DNA from: Shewanella piezotolerans WP3
Lineage (GTDB): Bacteria; Pseudomonadota; Gammaproteobacteria; Enterobacterales; Shewanellaceae
Assembly (NCBI RefSeq): GCF_000014885.1
Contig: NC_011566.1
Coordinates: 4,462,501-4,526,500, forward strand
DNA: 64,000 nucleotides
Reading direction: 5' to 3'
A program made the position numbers and the translations under genes. The notes below the pieces were generated by a model that had not been told where the DNA came from, did no database searches, and saw only the letters and a program-made list of their open reading frames with translations. Shown piece after piece: positions 52,605 through 61,789 of the stretch (position 1 is the stretch's first letter; each line of letters opens with the position of its first letter).

Positions 52605-52886
52605 CTAGTCATCAACTGTTCCTTGATAAAAGCGAGAAACATTTTTACTGACCTTAGCCCATTCTGACGCTAAAGTTCTTTGCTGATGATAATCAAAGGC
52701 TTGTTGGTCAACAAACTCTTCATAAACCTCATAACGCCTTGGGTCTATACTTGATGGGCTAACGCTAAATGTTAGGCAACCCGGTTCTGCGAGCGTCAGC
52801 TTTATATGCTCAGGCAATGCTTGAAGCACAGCCTCAAGGTCGGTTTCGGGGATAGAGATGAAGCCAAAGACAGTTACAGTAGACAA
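52605..52886 (-). CDS. Antibiotic biosynthesis monooxygenase (ABM) family protein
   Basis: A 93-residue ferredoxin-like dimeric fold. Key family text is LAEPGCLTFSVSPSSIDPRRYEVYEEFVDQQAFDYHQQ, the C-x-x-F/Y plus E-x-Y/F-x-D pattern of quinol monooxygenase-like members. The natural substrate is unknown: quinols, or detoxification. A single gene with its own promoter. Confidence 0.85.
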   Translation of the reverse strand: MSTVTVFGFISIPETDLEAVLQALPEHIKLTLAEPGCLTFSVSPSSIDPRRYEVYEEFVDQQAFDYHQQRTLASEWAKVSKNVSRFYQGTVDD

Positions 52887-53280
52887 TCTAATATCCTTAT
52901 ATTTAAAGCTAAAACAAACACCTGATGCGGGATAAAAATTATCACAAAACGCTTATTGGGTAAATTTTCAAGCCCGTAAAGTGACTCGCCAGTGACTATT
53001 CACGACAGCCACTGTGAGTAGATGAGCAATAAACACCGCCCAGCTCACACTCTAAAAAACAACAAAACTTGCCAGCGCACACTTCCATTAGCCTTTGTGA
53101 ATCCACCTGCAAATTTAGCACAAACTTAAGCTGCATTTTCTGCGTAAAAAAGGTGCACAGGTATACTCAAAGTCACTCATTTCGCCGAGTCCACATTCAA
53201 AGCGCCACAGTGACAATTGAGGTTTTGTGTTTCAATACCTTGTCGCAAGCTGTGAGCCCTATAACTAACAGGCCCTTGCG
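52887..53280. other. Divergent intergenic region, no gene seen
   Basis: About 390 bp between the ABM gene and the giant oxidoreductase gene. A rightward ORF over 53069-53284 has no recognisable content and is taken as spurious. Confidence 0.4.
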
Positions 53281-56200
53281 ATGAAACAGATTACCATTGA
53301 TGGCAAAACCCTAACTGCCAATCAACAAGATACCTTACTCGATACTGCGTTAAACGCCGATATCGCGATCCCTAATTTGTGTAAAAGCCCTGCAGGTTCT
53401 TTAGTCACTAACACTAAACAACATTGTGACTTGTGCCATGTTGAACTTAAATCAGCCAATGGCGAGCTCTGTTCAGTACGCGCCTGCGACACTAAAATCG
53501 CCGATTTAGATGCTCAGAATATTGAAGTAATTACCCAATCTGCCGCGTTAAGTAAGCAGCGCAAAGCAGCATTACACAATATACTTTCAGACCACTTTGC
53601 CGATTGTGAAGCGCCCTGCCAAACCGCCTGCCCTGCTGGTGTTGACGTGCAGTCATACCTTTACCATATTGCCCAAGGCGATCATCAAGAAGCGGTCAAA
53701 GTCATCAAGCAAACGCTGCCTCTGCCGCTCTCTATCGGCCGTGTGTGCCCAGCATTTTGCGAAACAGAATGTCGTCGTGGCTTAGTCGACGAACCTGTTG
53801 CGATTCGCCAGCTAAAGCGTCACGCAGCCGATCTCGATCTTGAAGACAATACTCCATATGTGCCACCTAAAAAGGCCGCGACCAATAAGAAAGTCGCCAT
53901 CATAGGCAGTGGCCCTGCGGGGATTTCAGCGGGTTATTACCTGTCGAATAACGGTCATGACGTCACTATTTTTGAATCCATGCCCCAAGCAGGCGGTTGG
54001 TTAAGATACGGTATCCCAGAGTACCGCTTGCCGAAAGCAATCCTCGACAAAGAGATCGCACTGTTATGTGAAAATGGCTTAGACATTCAAACTGATACTC
54101 GACTCGGCAGAGACATACACCTAAATGGCTTAATTGAAGATTATGACGCTATTTGTTTAGCCATTGGCGCACAAAAAGCAGTGCCGATGAACTACCCCGG
54201 TATTGAGCTAGAAGGTTGCTATTTAGGCGTCGATTACCTCCGAGATTATTGCACCGAACAGCGCTACCGTACAGGCAACAAAGTAGCGGTCATTGGTGGT
54301 GGTAACACAGCAATCGATTGCGCCCGCACTGCTAAACGCGATGGCGCCGATGTGACTTTAGTTTATCGCCGAACCCGCGATGAGATGCCCGCAGAGCCTT
54401 ATGAGATCCATGAAGCGGAAGAGGAAGGGATTAAATTTCATTTCTTAACCAATCCTATTGAGAACCACAGCGACGACAATGGCCGCGTTAGCAGAGTCAC
54501 TTTCGAAGTGATGGCACTTGGAGAGCCTGACAGCTCTGGTCGCCGCTCGCCAAAGCCAACCGGTGAAACCTTTACTGAAGCCTTTGATACGGTGATCCCT
54601 GCCGTCTCTCAAACGCCCGATATGGAGTTTCTCAACCATCCTGACAGTCAATTAGCCACCGGTGAAATAGCGTTAACCCGCTGGAACACTTTTGAAGGTT
54701 GCGAGCATACCATGTCGGCAGGTCTGGCAGCGGGGCTCGATAAACTGTTTGTGATTGGTGACTCTCGTACTGGCCCTGCTACAGCGGTTGCAGCTGTAGC
54801 TGATGGCAGGAAGGCCTCCGACGCGATTGAGAAACTGCTGACCCAAGGGCTGACTTGCGAACTTGAAAAGCAACCCTTTAACTCCAGCAAAGCGGCTAAA
54901 ACTCGCCAACTTGAAACACTCAACGCGCAAGCTATGTATCCAGCAGCCAAGCATGAACTACGCAGTAAAATGCCGGAGCTCGACAAGTTGCAGCGAGCCC
55001 TCAATTTTAGCGAAGTCGAGCTAGGTTTTGCCGCCGATGACGCCATGAAAGAAGCTGCGCGCTGCCTTGAGTGTGCTTGCCAAGCCAATACCGACTGTAA
55101 ACTGCGCGACTATGCCACTGAGTACAAAGTCAAAGCCCCGGAGCTGGATATCAGTAAAGCACAGCACTTTAGCATCGACAGTAGCGCACCGTTTATTACA
55201 TTCGACGCAAACCGCTGTATTAGCTGTGGCGCCTGCGTAGAAACCTGCAAAGGGGCTAGCGGCCATAACGCAATTTGCTTTGAGAAAGATCACTACCAAG
55301 CGCTACCCTCGACTGATAACACAGCCAAACGTAATGCGCCAAGAGTCGGCTTTAGCGCCAGCATGAACGACAGTGATTGCGTGCAATGTGGAAACTGCGT
55401 GCAAGTGTGTCCAACTGGCGCGCTGGTTGACTCGCGTGATAAAACCCAGGGGCTAACCTCCGAGCTAAAAGCACCACTTGAAACAGTGTCGACTATTTGC
55501 ACCTATTGCGGTATTGGTTGCCGAGTAGAGATGCATGTTGATAAACAGAAGAATCAAATCCGCCGTATAAGTGCAGATACAGAATCCCCCGTCAACGGCG
55601 GCATGCTGTGTGTTAAAGGACGTTTTGGTTTCGACTTTATCAACAGCGATAAACGGCTTACTACGCCGTTAATTCGCAAAGAAGGAGTGCTCACGCCTGC
55701 CAGTTGGCCAGAAGCTATCAGCTTAATTGCAGAGAAGTTCACTAGCATTAAAGCTAAGCATGGACGTAAATCGATAGCGGGACTTTCGTCGGCGAAGGCG
55801 ACTAACGAAGACAACTATGTATTTCAAAAGTTGTTCCGCAGCGTCATTGGCAATAACAACATCGACCATTGTGCACGGCTCTGCCATGCTTCAACCGTTA
55901 CCGCCCTGCGCGAAAGCTTAGGCAGTGGTGCCATGACCAACGATATTCCTAGCATTAAAGATTCTGATCTAATTTTTATTATTGGCTCGGATACTGAAAG
56001 TGCGCATCCAATCATTGCCTCACATATTAAACTGGCGCTACAAAATCATGGCGCACGCTTAATCGTTGCCGATCCGAAAAAGGTTTCTCTTGCCGACAAA
56101 GCCCAGCTTTATGTTGCGCAAAGACCTGGCACAGATGTGATGCTATTGAATGCAATAATGCAGCAGATCATCAAAAACGACTGGCACGATTTAGATTATA

Positions 56201-57459
56201 TTCAACAGCGTGTTGAAGGTTTCAGTCAGCTTTTCGATGAAGTGATGAGTGACGACTATAGCCCTGAAAATACTGCTTTAATCTGCGGTGTTAGCGCGGC
56301 AGATATCATAGAAATGGCGCGATTAATTGGCACCGCTAAAAAGACTGCTATTTACTATGCAATGGGGATCACTCAGCACACCTCAGGCCATGATAATGTC
56401 ACCGCTATCTCTAACTTACAGTTACTGTGTGGCAATATTGGCATTAAGGGCGCTGGTATAAACCCATTGCGCGGCCAAAGTAATGTTCAAGGTGCGTGTG
56501 ACATGGGCGCACTGCCAAACTACTTCAGCGGTTACCAAAAGCTCAATGATCCGCTAGTTCAGCAACGCTTTAGAAAGGCTTGGGGTAAGAGTGAGCTGTG
56601 CTCCGGTAAAGGTGTATCAGCCACGGAGATGATGCATGGGCTAGCCCATGGCGAACTCAAAGCCTTATATGTAATGGGTGAAAATCCCGTGTTGAGCGAC
56701 CCAGATCAACAGCATGTTCTCGCAGGCCTCGCAGCAGCAGAGTTTGTGGTAGTACAAGATATCTTCTTAACCGAAACCGCAGAATTGGCCGATGTCGTCT
56801 TGCCAGCTGCAGCCTTTGCAGAGAAACAGGGGCACTTTACCAATACTGAGCGCCGCGTACAGCAGCTTCTACCCGCAGTTACGCCGCCGGGTGAAGCGAT
56901 GAATGACTGGCAGATAGTGCAGCAAATAGCGCAGCAGATGGGTGAAGATTGGCAATACCAGTCAGAAAAGCAAATTTGGCATGAGATCACCGAAGTGACC
57001 CCACAATACCGAGGTATTACGTGGAAAGTCATCGACAGTGAAACCGCCAATGGCCGACAGGGTTTGCAGTGGCCGTGCCCGGCAGAAGGCCACCCAGGCA
57101 CGCCAATACTACACAGTAAACAGTTTACTCACGGCAAAGGAAAAATGCGCCCTGTGCAGTATCGCTTGCCGGCAGAGATGCCTTGTGATGACTATCCACT
57201 GATGCTGTCTACCGGACGCTTATTGGAGCAGTTCCACACAGGCACCCTCACCCGTAAAACCCCGGGGCTTAATGAGCTAGGCTCACCGCGAGTAATGATC
57301 TCAGTATTCGATGCCGAGCGATTGCAGATAAACAACGGCGATCAGCTTAAGTTATCTACCCGCCGCGGTGAGATCGAGATTGCAGCTTTTGTGACTAAGC
57401 GCGCCCCAAGCGGGGGTTATCTTTCTGCCGTTTCACTTTGCAGAATCTGCCGCGAATAA
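53281..57459 (+). CDS. Fused NAD(P)H-type/formate dehydrogenase-like molybdoenzyme, C-terminus frameshifted
   Basis: A 1392-residue multi-domain oxidoreductase. In order: an N-terminal ferredoxin-like [2Fe-2S] domain (CDLCHVELKSANGELCSVRAC), a GltD-like cluster and FAD/NADPH part (GRVCPAFCETECRR, IIGSGPAGISAGYYLS, VIGGGNTAIDCARTAKRDG), two [4Fe-4S] motifs (CISCGACVETC, CVQCGNCVQVC), then a FdhF-like molybdopterin domain starting CTYCGIGCRVEMHVD. The residue at the selenocysteine position is Cys 868 (ARLCHAST). It probably couples formate oxidation to NAD(P)+ or the reverse. One extra G in a run of five (57412-57416) shifts the frame, replacing the last 36 or so residues of the expected protein with an 11-residue tail. 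Confidence 0.85.
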   Translation: MKQITIDGKTLTANQQDTLLDTALNADIAIPNLCKSPAGSLVTNTKQHCDLCHVELKSANGELCSVRACDTKIADLDAQNIEVITQSAALSKQRKAALHNILSDHFADCEAPCQTACPAGVDVQSYLYHIAQGDHQEAVKVIKQTLPLPLSIGRVCPAFCETECRRGLVDEPVAIRQLKRHAADLDLEDNTPYVPPKKAATNKKVAIIGSGPAGISAGYYLSNNGHDVTIFESMPQAGGWLRYGIPEYRLPKAILDKEIALLCENGLDIQTDTRLGRDIHLNGLIEDYDAICLAIGAQKAVPMNYPGIELEGCYLGVDYLRDYCTEQRYRTGNKVAVIGGGNTAIDCARTAKRDGADVTLVYRRTRDEMPAEPYEIHEAEEEGIKFHFLTNPIENHSDDNGRVSRVTFEVMALGEPDSSGRRSPKPTGETFTEAFDTVIPAVSQTPDMEFLNHPDSQLATGEIALTRWNTFEGCEHTMSAGLAAGLDKLFVIGDSRTGPATAVAAVADGRKASDAIEKLLTQGLTCELEKQPFNSSKAAKTRQLETLNAQAMYPAAKHELRSKMPELDKLQRALNFSEVELGFAADDAMKEAARCLECACQANTDCKLRDYATEYKVKAPELDISKAQHFSIDSSAPFITFDANRCISCGACVETCKGASGHNAICFEKDHYQALPSTDNTAKRNAPRVGFSASMNDSDCVQCGNCVQVCPTGALVDSRDKTQGLTSELKAPLETVSTICTYCGIGCRVEMHVDKQKNQIRRISADTESPVNGGMLCVKGRFGFDFINSDKRLTTPLIRKEGVLTPASWPEAISLIAEKFTSIKAKHGRKSIAGLSSAKATNEDNYVFQKLFRSVIGNNNIDHCARLCHASTVTALRESLGSGAMTNDIPSIKDSDLIFIIGSDTESAHPIIASHIKLALQNHGARLIVADPKKVSLADKAQLYVAQRPGTDVMLLNAIMQQIIKNDWHDLDYIQQRVEGFSQLFDEVMSDDYSPENTALICGVSAADIIEMARLIGTAKKTAIYYAMGITQHTSGHDNVTAISNLQLLCGNIGIKGAGINPLRGQSNVQGACDMGALPNYFSGYQKLNDPLVQQRFRKAWGKSELCSGKGVSATEMMHGLAHGELKALYVMGENPVLSDPDQQHVLAGLAAAEFVVVQDIFLTETAELADVVLPAAAFAEKQGHFTNTERRVQQLLPAVTPPGEAMNDWQIVQQIAQQMGEDWQYQSEKQIWHEITEVTPQYRGITWKVIDSETANGRQGLQWPCPAEGHPGTPILHSKQFTHGKGKMRPVQYRLPAEMPCDDYPLMLSTGRLLEQFHTGTLTRKTPGLNELGSPRVMISVFDAERLQINNGDQLKLSTRRGEIEIAAFVTKRAPSGGYLSAVSLCRICRE

Positions 57460-57565
57460 ACTCACCAACAATGTGTTAGATCCAGTGGCAAAAATCCCTG
57501 AATTTAAAGTTTGTGCAGTGAAAGTAGAGAAAGTTGCCAAGGTAGAAAGTGCGATACTTGCATAG
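57418..57565 (+). pseudogene. Out-of-frame C-terminus of the molybdoenzyme
   Basis: In the +1 frame the sequence continues VIFLPFHFAESAANKLTNN then VLDPVAKIPEFKVCAVKVEK, ending at TAG 57563-57565. PFHFAE-AANxLTN-DPVAKIPEFK is the conserved C-terminus of formate dehydrogenase alpha subunits. Removing one G at 57412-57416 would restore a 1427-residue protein. Confidence 0.85.
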
Positions 57566-57584
57566 CGAGAAACGGAACTAATAC

Positions 57585-57639
57585 CAAAAGCCGCAGATTG
57601 ATATTCAAGTAGAACGGTATCAATCTGCGGCCTTTTTTT
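57585..57639 (+). terminator. Terminator of the molybdoenzyme gene
   Basis: CCGCAGATTGATA (57591-57603) and TATCAATCTGCGG (57618-57630) form a 13-bp perfect stem with a 14-nt loop, followed by a T-run. It may also serve chrA from the other side. Confidence 0.88.
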
Positions 57640-57664
57640 GTGTGCTATATGTTTGTAAAAACTA

Positions 57665-58852
57665 TCAAATAATCGCTGTAATCAACGCACCTGAAACGCC
57701 AAACCCAGCAACTAAAATAAAGATATTAGGTTTAAAAATCTTAAATAACCCAAAACCTAATACTACTAATGCCATATCCAGTGGTGACAGTACTGCACTA
57801 CTAAAAATAGGGTTGTACAGCGCAGCTAACAAGAAGCCTACCACCGTCGCATTCACTCCCGCTATCGCCCCAGTAACCTTTGGACGACTACTGATCCCAT
57901 GCCAACTTTTAAGGGCAACTAACATCAGTAAAAAGCCGGGTAAGAATATCGCTAAGGTTGCCACTAACGCACCCACTAACGGTTGTGAGATCCAAATTTC
58001 GGCACCTAGAAATGCCGCTAGGGCAAACATAGGTCCAGGTACCGCCTGTGCTAATGCATAGCCTGTTAAGAACTGGTCATTATTAACCGCATCACCAATA
58101 CTTGACTGCAGCAGTGGCAATACCACGTGGCCGCCACCAAATACCATGCTACCGACTTGATAAAACTGGCTAAATAGCTCTGTCAGGGTAGCAATTCCGG
58201 CCTGCTTAGATAGGCCCACAGCCACCAACGAAGCGATAAGCAGACCGACAAAGATACTTAACCAGAAGAAATTAACACGCACAGGTTCTGTTGTGTGTGT
58301 TGAACTTGCTGGGGGCTCTGCATTATCGCTAGCGGACAGGTAAAATCGTCCTACAATAGCAGCGATAATGAGCAGAGAAAATTGCACTAGCATTGATGGC
58401 TGCAGCAAAATAACCACACAACTTAAGACCATCAATAACTTGGCAGTTTTGCGCTGACAAAACTGCTTAAACATAATTAAAATAGCATCGGCAACCACCA
58501 CGACAGCCAACAGCTTTAAACCATGGATCACCCCTTGAGTGATGGAGTACTCCAACCATTGGCTGCTGGTCACCGCCAGTAAAAATAACAAAATAAATGA
58601 GGGCAATGTAAAGCCTAAGAAAGCGGCAATGCCGCCTAATAAGCCGCCTCGATGATAGCCAATGGCAAAGCCAACCTGACTAGAACCTGGTCCAGGCATA
58701 AACTGGCTTAGCGCCACCAAGCTGCCGTAATGTTTATCGTCAAGCCATTGCAACTCTTGAACAAATGTCTGTCTGAAATAGCCAATATGGGCTGCAGGAC
58801 CGCCAAAGGACACTAACCCTAATGAGAAAAATCGTATAAATATTTGCAGCAT
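57665..58852 (-). CDS. chrA: Chromate efflux transporter ChrA
   Basis: A 395-residue membrane protein of the long-chain CHR type: two homologous halves of about six helices each. The signature GLVSFGGPAAHIGYFRQTFV lies in half 1 and MVFGGGHVVLPLLQ in half 2, with PGPGSSQVGFAIGY and QAVPGPMFALAAFLG as the paired PGP motifs. It exports chromate using the proton-motive force. The ORF is open upstream to 58903, but the ATG at 58852 gives the standard MLQIFIRFFSLG start. Confidence 0.93.
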   Translation of the reverse strand: MLQIFIRFFSLGLVSFGGPAAHIGYFRQTFVQELQWLDDKHYGSLVALSQFMPGPGSSQVGFAIGYHRGGLLGGIAAFLGFTLPSFILLFLLAVTSSQWLEYSITQGVIHGLKLLAVVVVADAILIMFKQFCQRKTAKLLMVLSCVVILLQPSMLVQFSLLIIAAIVGRFYLSASDNAEPPASSTHTTEPVRVNFFWLSIFVGLLIASLVAVGLSKQAGIATLTELFSQFYQVGSMVFGGGHVVLPLLQSSIGDAVNNDQFLTGYALAQAVPGPMFALAAFLGAEIWISQPLVGALVATLAIFLPGFLLMLVALKSWHGISSRPKVTGAIAGVNATVVGFLLAALYNPIFSSAVLSPLDMALVVLGFGLFKIFKPNIFILVAGFGVSGALITAII

Positions 58853-58927
58853 GCTCAACGTCCTAAAATGCCAACAATCAATTTGCCAAATAATATGACA
58901 CAAAGATGACAGTTTAATGAAGCACTA

Positions 58928-59203
58928 GGGGCTATTGATCTTTCGAACTTAGTTTTTGTTCGGTTCTTTACCGTAAGGAATAATGCTTCTAGTACAAGGC
59001 TTGAGCGATAAAGCTTAGCTGGCTAAGTGAAAGCTCATAACACCGTAATAGAAGCATTGAATCGAACCCAAAGGGCCACGTTTCTTGGCTATTTTTACTG
59101 TGTTGTAGACTATTTGTGGAGAATAACTAAACGGCATAGCCTCCGCCTTGTCAAAATAGCCAATAAACTGCGGCAAAAATAACCGTGAAAGCTCAACAGG
59201 CCC
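58928..59203. mobile_element. 276-bp MITE, copy 2 (inverted)
   Basis: The reverse complement of the element at 34526-34802, almost identical, one base shorter because of a single deletion near 59027. TA flanks both ends (58926-58927, 59204-59205). The right end has drifted from the perfect repeat (CTCAACAGGCCC). It lies between chrA and the GlpD-like gene, 21 bp past the stop of the latter. Confidence 0.85.
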
Positions 59204-59224
59204 TAAACACAATGCCAAATTTTA

Positions 59225-60400
59225 TCAGTCTAACTGTAACTGGTTAAAGTCCGCCAATACATTGCGACGACCAATATGAGACTCTACCCAACTAAGCACT
59301 TCAACGGCAGTGGTGCGATAGGTGGTTAGCTTACCGCCATAAAGCGTCAACAAATGTGGATGAGATGCAGTGGTTTGCTGCAAGGTATCACGGGGGCGAT
59401 CGAAGGCACTCCCCTGCTGCTTGGGCAATACACGTACCCCACAAAACGTATCAATAATTTGTGTTTTTAAGCTTTCAACATCACCTAACGTTGGAAAATA
59501 GTGCTGATAAATACCGAGTAAGTAATCGATTTCATCAGCTGTCGGTGTCGGCCGCCCTGTTATTTCATCGAGCACAATTTCAGTGGTGCCAATCAATGTT
59601 TTACCGTTCCATGGCATCACGAAAATAACCCGTTTATCGAAGCAAGACTCGAGATATAAAATACCATCGGCGGCGTCAATATCGAGCAGCAGATGGCTAC
59701 CTTGTACCCATTCAATCGGCAATGGAGCGACAGCAGGTGTTACACAATCGAGTACATCATTGACCCAAGGTCCTGCTGCATTAACTACCGCTAGCGCTTC
59801 AACTTTATGTAACGCTTGTTGGTGCTGATAGTGCACCACGCAATGACTTTTCAAGTGCTCAATTTGAGTACACTTCGTATGCTCAAGCACCTGTGCGCCT
59901 AAACTACGTGCATTACGAACCACCGCCTCTGTCAACAATTTATCGTCTGTTTGCGCATCCCAATACTGATAAATAGCCTTAAGACCATCGAGCTTTAGTC
60001 CTTTGATTTTTGCCCAATGCACTGAGGGAACGGATTTAAATTGACCTAAGGCATCAAACTTACTGAGCATTGAATACATACTCAAACCAGCTCGTATCGC
60101 AATCGCACCTCTACGGCTATTTTCGTAAACAGGAATATAAAACGGGATAGGGTTAACTAACGAAGGGGCAAGCTTTAGCAGGGCTCGACGTTCAGCAAGC
60201 GACTGCTTAACTAAAGATAACTGGCCAGTTTCTAGATAACGTAAACCACCATGAATAAGTTTGCTGGAGTTAGCCGAGGTTTGGCCTGCTACCACGCCTT
60301 TTTCCAGTAATATAACACTGTAACCTGCAGCGGCAGCGCATTGGGCGATACCCGCTCCATTAATGCCGCCTCCTACGATAACCAGATCGACTGTCGACAT
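59225..60400 (-). CDS. Glycerol-3-phosphate dehydrogenase-like FAD oxidoreductase, short form
   Basis: A 391-residue flavoprotein. The FAD dinucleotide motif is VIVGGGINGAGIAQCAAAAGYSV, followed by SSKLIHGGLRYLE, the GlpD substrate region, FVMPWNGKTLIGTTE and LTLYGGKLTTYRTTAVEVL. E. coli GlpD has about 501 residues; the C-terminal helical domain is absent here, and the gene ends cleanly 21 bp before a MITE. It could be a native short relative or a truncated gene; the good conservation up to the end favours a native short form. It would pass electrons to quinone if bound to the membrane. Confidence 0.8.
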   Translation of the reverse strand: MSTVDLVIVGGGINGAGIAQCAAAAGYSVILLEKGVVAGQTSANSSKLIHGGLRYLETGQLSLVKQSLAERRALLKLAPSLVNPIPFYIPVYENSRRGAIAIRAGLSMYSMLSKFDALGQFKSVPSVHWAKIKGLKLDGLKAIYQYWDAQTDDKLLTEAVVRNARSLGAQVLEHTKCTQIEHLKSHCVVHYQHQQALHKVEALAVVNAAGPWVNDVLDCVTPAVAPLPIEWVQGSHLLLDIDAADGILYLESCFDKRVIFVMPWNGKTLIGTTEIVLDEITGRPTPTADEIDYLLGIYQHYFPTLGDVESLKTQIIDTFCGVRVLPKQQGSAFDRPRDTLQQTTASHPHLLTLYGGKLTTYRTTAVEVLSWVESHIGRRNVLADFNQLQLD

Positions 60401-60555
60401 TCCACCTCCATGCGTGAATTAGCTTGTCTTAAGTATTATCTAACTTACCCTATGCCACAGCCTTTTGTTAGTTTTTCGGAGTCGACGGCACGCTAAATAG
60501 CAACCCAATTAAACTGCTGTTCAATTCTAAGCTTTCTCTTGGCACTTCGGATCAG

Positions 60556-60999
60556 CTACTCAGTGAAGTTGCCATATACCTCATCACAGAGCGACTTTAA
60601 CTGCATTAACTTAGCGTCTGAAATTTTAATTTGGCATTTCATCTGCTCTGGTACTTTTTCAGCTTCCAGCTTTAATACTCTGGCAGCGGCGGTGATATTA
60701 AGTACACGTACTCTTTCATCATGTTCACTTCGACCTCTTATCACCAGGCCTTTAGTTTCTAAACGCTTTAATAACGGAGTTAACGTGCCAGAATCTAAAT
60801 GCAGCTGTTCGCCCATATCTTTCACACTAATCCCATCACTTTGCCACAACACCATCATGGCCAAATATTGCGAATAGGTAAGATCGAGTTTTTCAAGTAG
60901 TGGACGGTATGCCCGCACCATTGCATTGGTCGCGCTATATAGCGAAAAACAGATTTGGTTATCTAAACAAAGTGGGTCGCGTATGCTGTCATTAGCCAT
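60556..60999 (-). CDS. ohrR: Organic hydroperoxide-sensing MarR regulator OhrR
   Basis: A 147-residue MarR-family repressor. The reactive cysteine is in LDNQICFSLYSA (Cys 17), the position of the peroxide-sensing Cys in OhrR. YSQYLAMMVLWQSDGISVKDMGEQLHLDSGTLTPLLKRLE is the recognition helix region, and EHDERVRVLNIT the wing. It is divergent from ohr, and two operator-like repeats lie in the 113-bp gap. Peroxide oxidation of the cysteine should release the DNA. Confidence 0.92.
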   Translation of the reverse strand: MANDSIRDPLCLDNQICFSLYSATNAMVRAYRPLLEKLDLTYSQYLAMMVLWQSDGISVKDMGEQLHLDSGTLTPLLKRLETKGLVIRGRSEHDERVRVLNITAAARVLKLEAEKVPEQMKCQIKISDAKLMQLKSLCDEVYGNFTE

Positions 61000-61012
61000 C
61001 TAAGAATACTCC

Positions 61013-61027
61013 AACAATTTAATTGCG
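61013..61027. promoter_or_regulatory. OhrR operator repeat 1
   Basis: CAATTTAATTG followed by CG: a near-palindrome like known OhrR sites, close to the ohrR start. Confidence 0.75.
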
Positions 61028-61073
61028 CACAATATACTTGCGTTAAACATAAAGATCGAGATAAACTTGCCAC

Positions 61074-61088
61074 CAATTAAATTGCGCG
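61074..61088. promoter_or_regulatory. OhrR operator repeat 2
   Basis: CAATTAAATTG followed by CGCG, the same motif in the same direction, close to the ohr start. Confidence 0.75.
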
Positions 61089-61112
61089 CAACTTAAAATC
61101 CAAAGGTTAATC

Positions 61113-61538
61113 ATGAAAACTCTCTACCAAACAACTGCAAATGCTACCGCTGGCCGTAACGGCATCGCTAAAACTGAAGATGGGCTACTCGAAGTTAATT
61201 TAAGCTATCCAAAAGAGATGGGGGGAGCGGGTAATGCGACCAATCCAGAGCAGCTTTTTGCCGCGGGATACGCAGCTTGTTTTTCAAATGCGATTTTACA
61301 TGTTGCTCGTGAACAAAAAATTGCTATTAATGCGGCGCCGGTAAGCGCAACGATAGGCATAGGCGCTAATCAATCAGGCGGTTTTGCACTTTCTGCAGCG
61401 TTAGCTATTGAGCTTGAACTAGAGCAAACAGTTGCTGTTGAATTGGTTCGTATTGCCCATCAAGTATGCCCATACTCCAATGCAATACGTAACAATATAG
61501 AGGTCGAATTAACAGTGAATAAGCAAGTATTAGCATAA
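61113..61538 (+). CDS. ohr: Organic hydroperoxide resistance protein
   Basis: A 141-residue OsmC/Ohr-family thiol peroxidase that reduces organic hydroperoxides. The two redox cysteines are in AAGYAACFSNAILHVA and AHQVCPYSNAIRNNIEV, the usual Ohr places, and NPEQLFAAGYAACF is diagnostic of Ohr. It is controlled by the divergent OhrR gene through the two repeats upstream. Confidence 0.95.
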   Translation: MKTLYQTTANATAGRNGIAKTEDGLLEVNLSYPKEMGGAGNATNPEQLFAAGYAACFSNAILHVAREQKIAINAAPVSATIGIGANQSGGFALSAALAIELELEQTVAVELVRIAHQVCPYSNAIRNNIEVELTVNKQVLA

Positions 61539-61789
61539 TTCACTTGTTCAAAAAAGAGTCAATATTTTGTCATTAAATAGGTCGCTATTAACGCTAGCCG
61601 AGTAAAATTGGGCGACCATTTAATGACACTCAAAGTGCAGCCCTATTTTGCAATACTTTCGTCGTAGAAAATGGCCATTTCCCATTGCAATCAACTACGC
61701 AATAGCATAAATTCCCAGCCATAAAATTAATGGATAATGCTACCCAAAAGGCTCTTAAAAGACTTTTATTTTACAAGGGAATGTTAAAA

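Noticed and set aside
53069..53284. A 71-residue ORF before the molybdoenzyme gene
   Set aside because: No recognisable domain, no ribosome site, and it ends by overlapping the true ATG; most likely chance.
57412..57416. Phase-variable G-tract
   Set aside because: Five Gs are too short for efficient slipped-strand phase variation; a simple indel or sequencing error is more likely.
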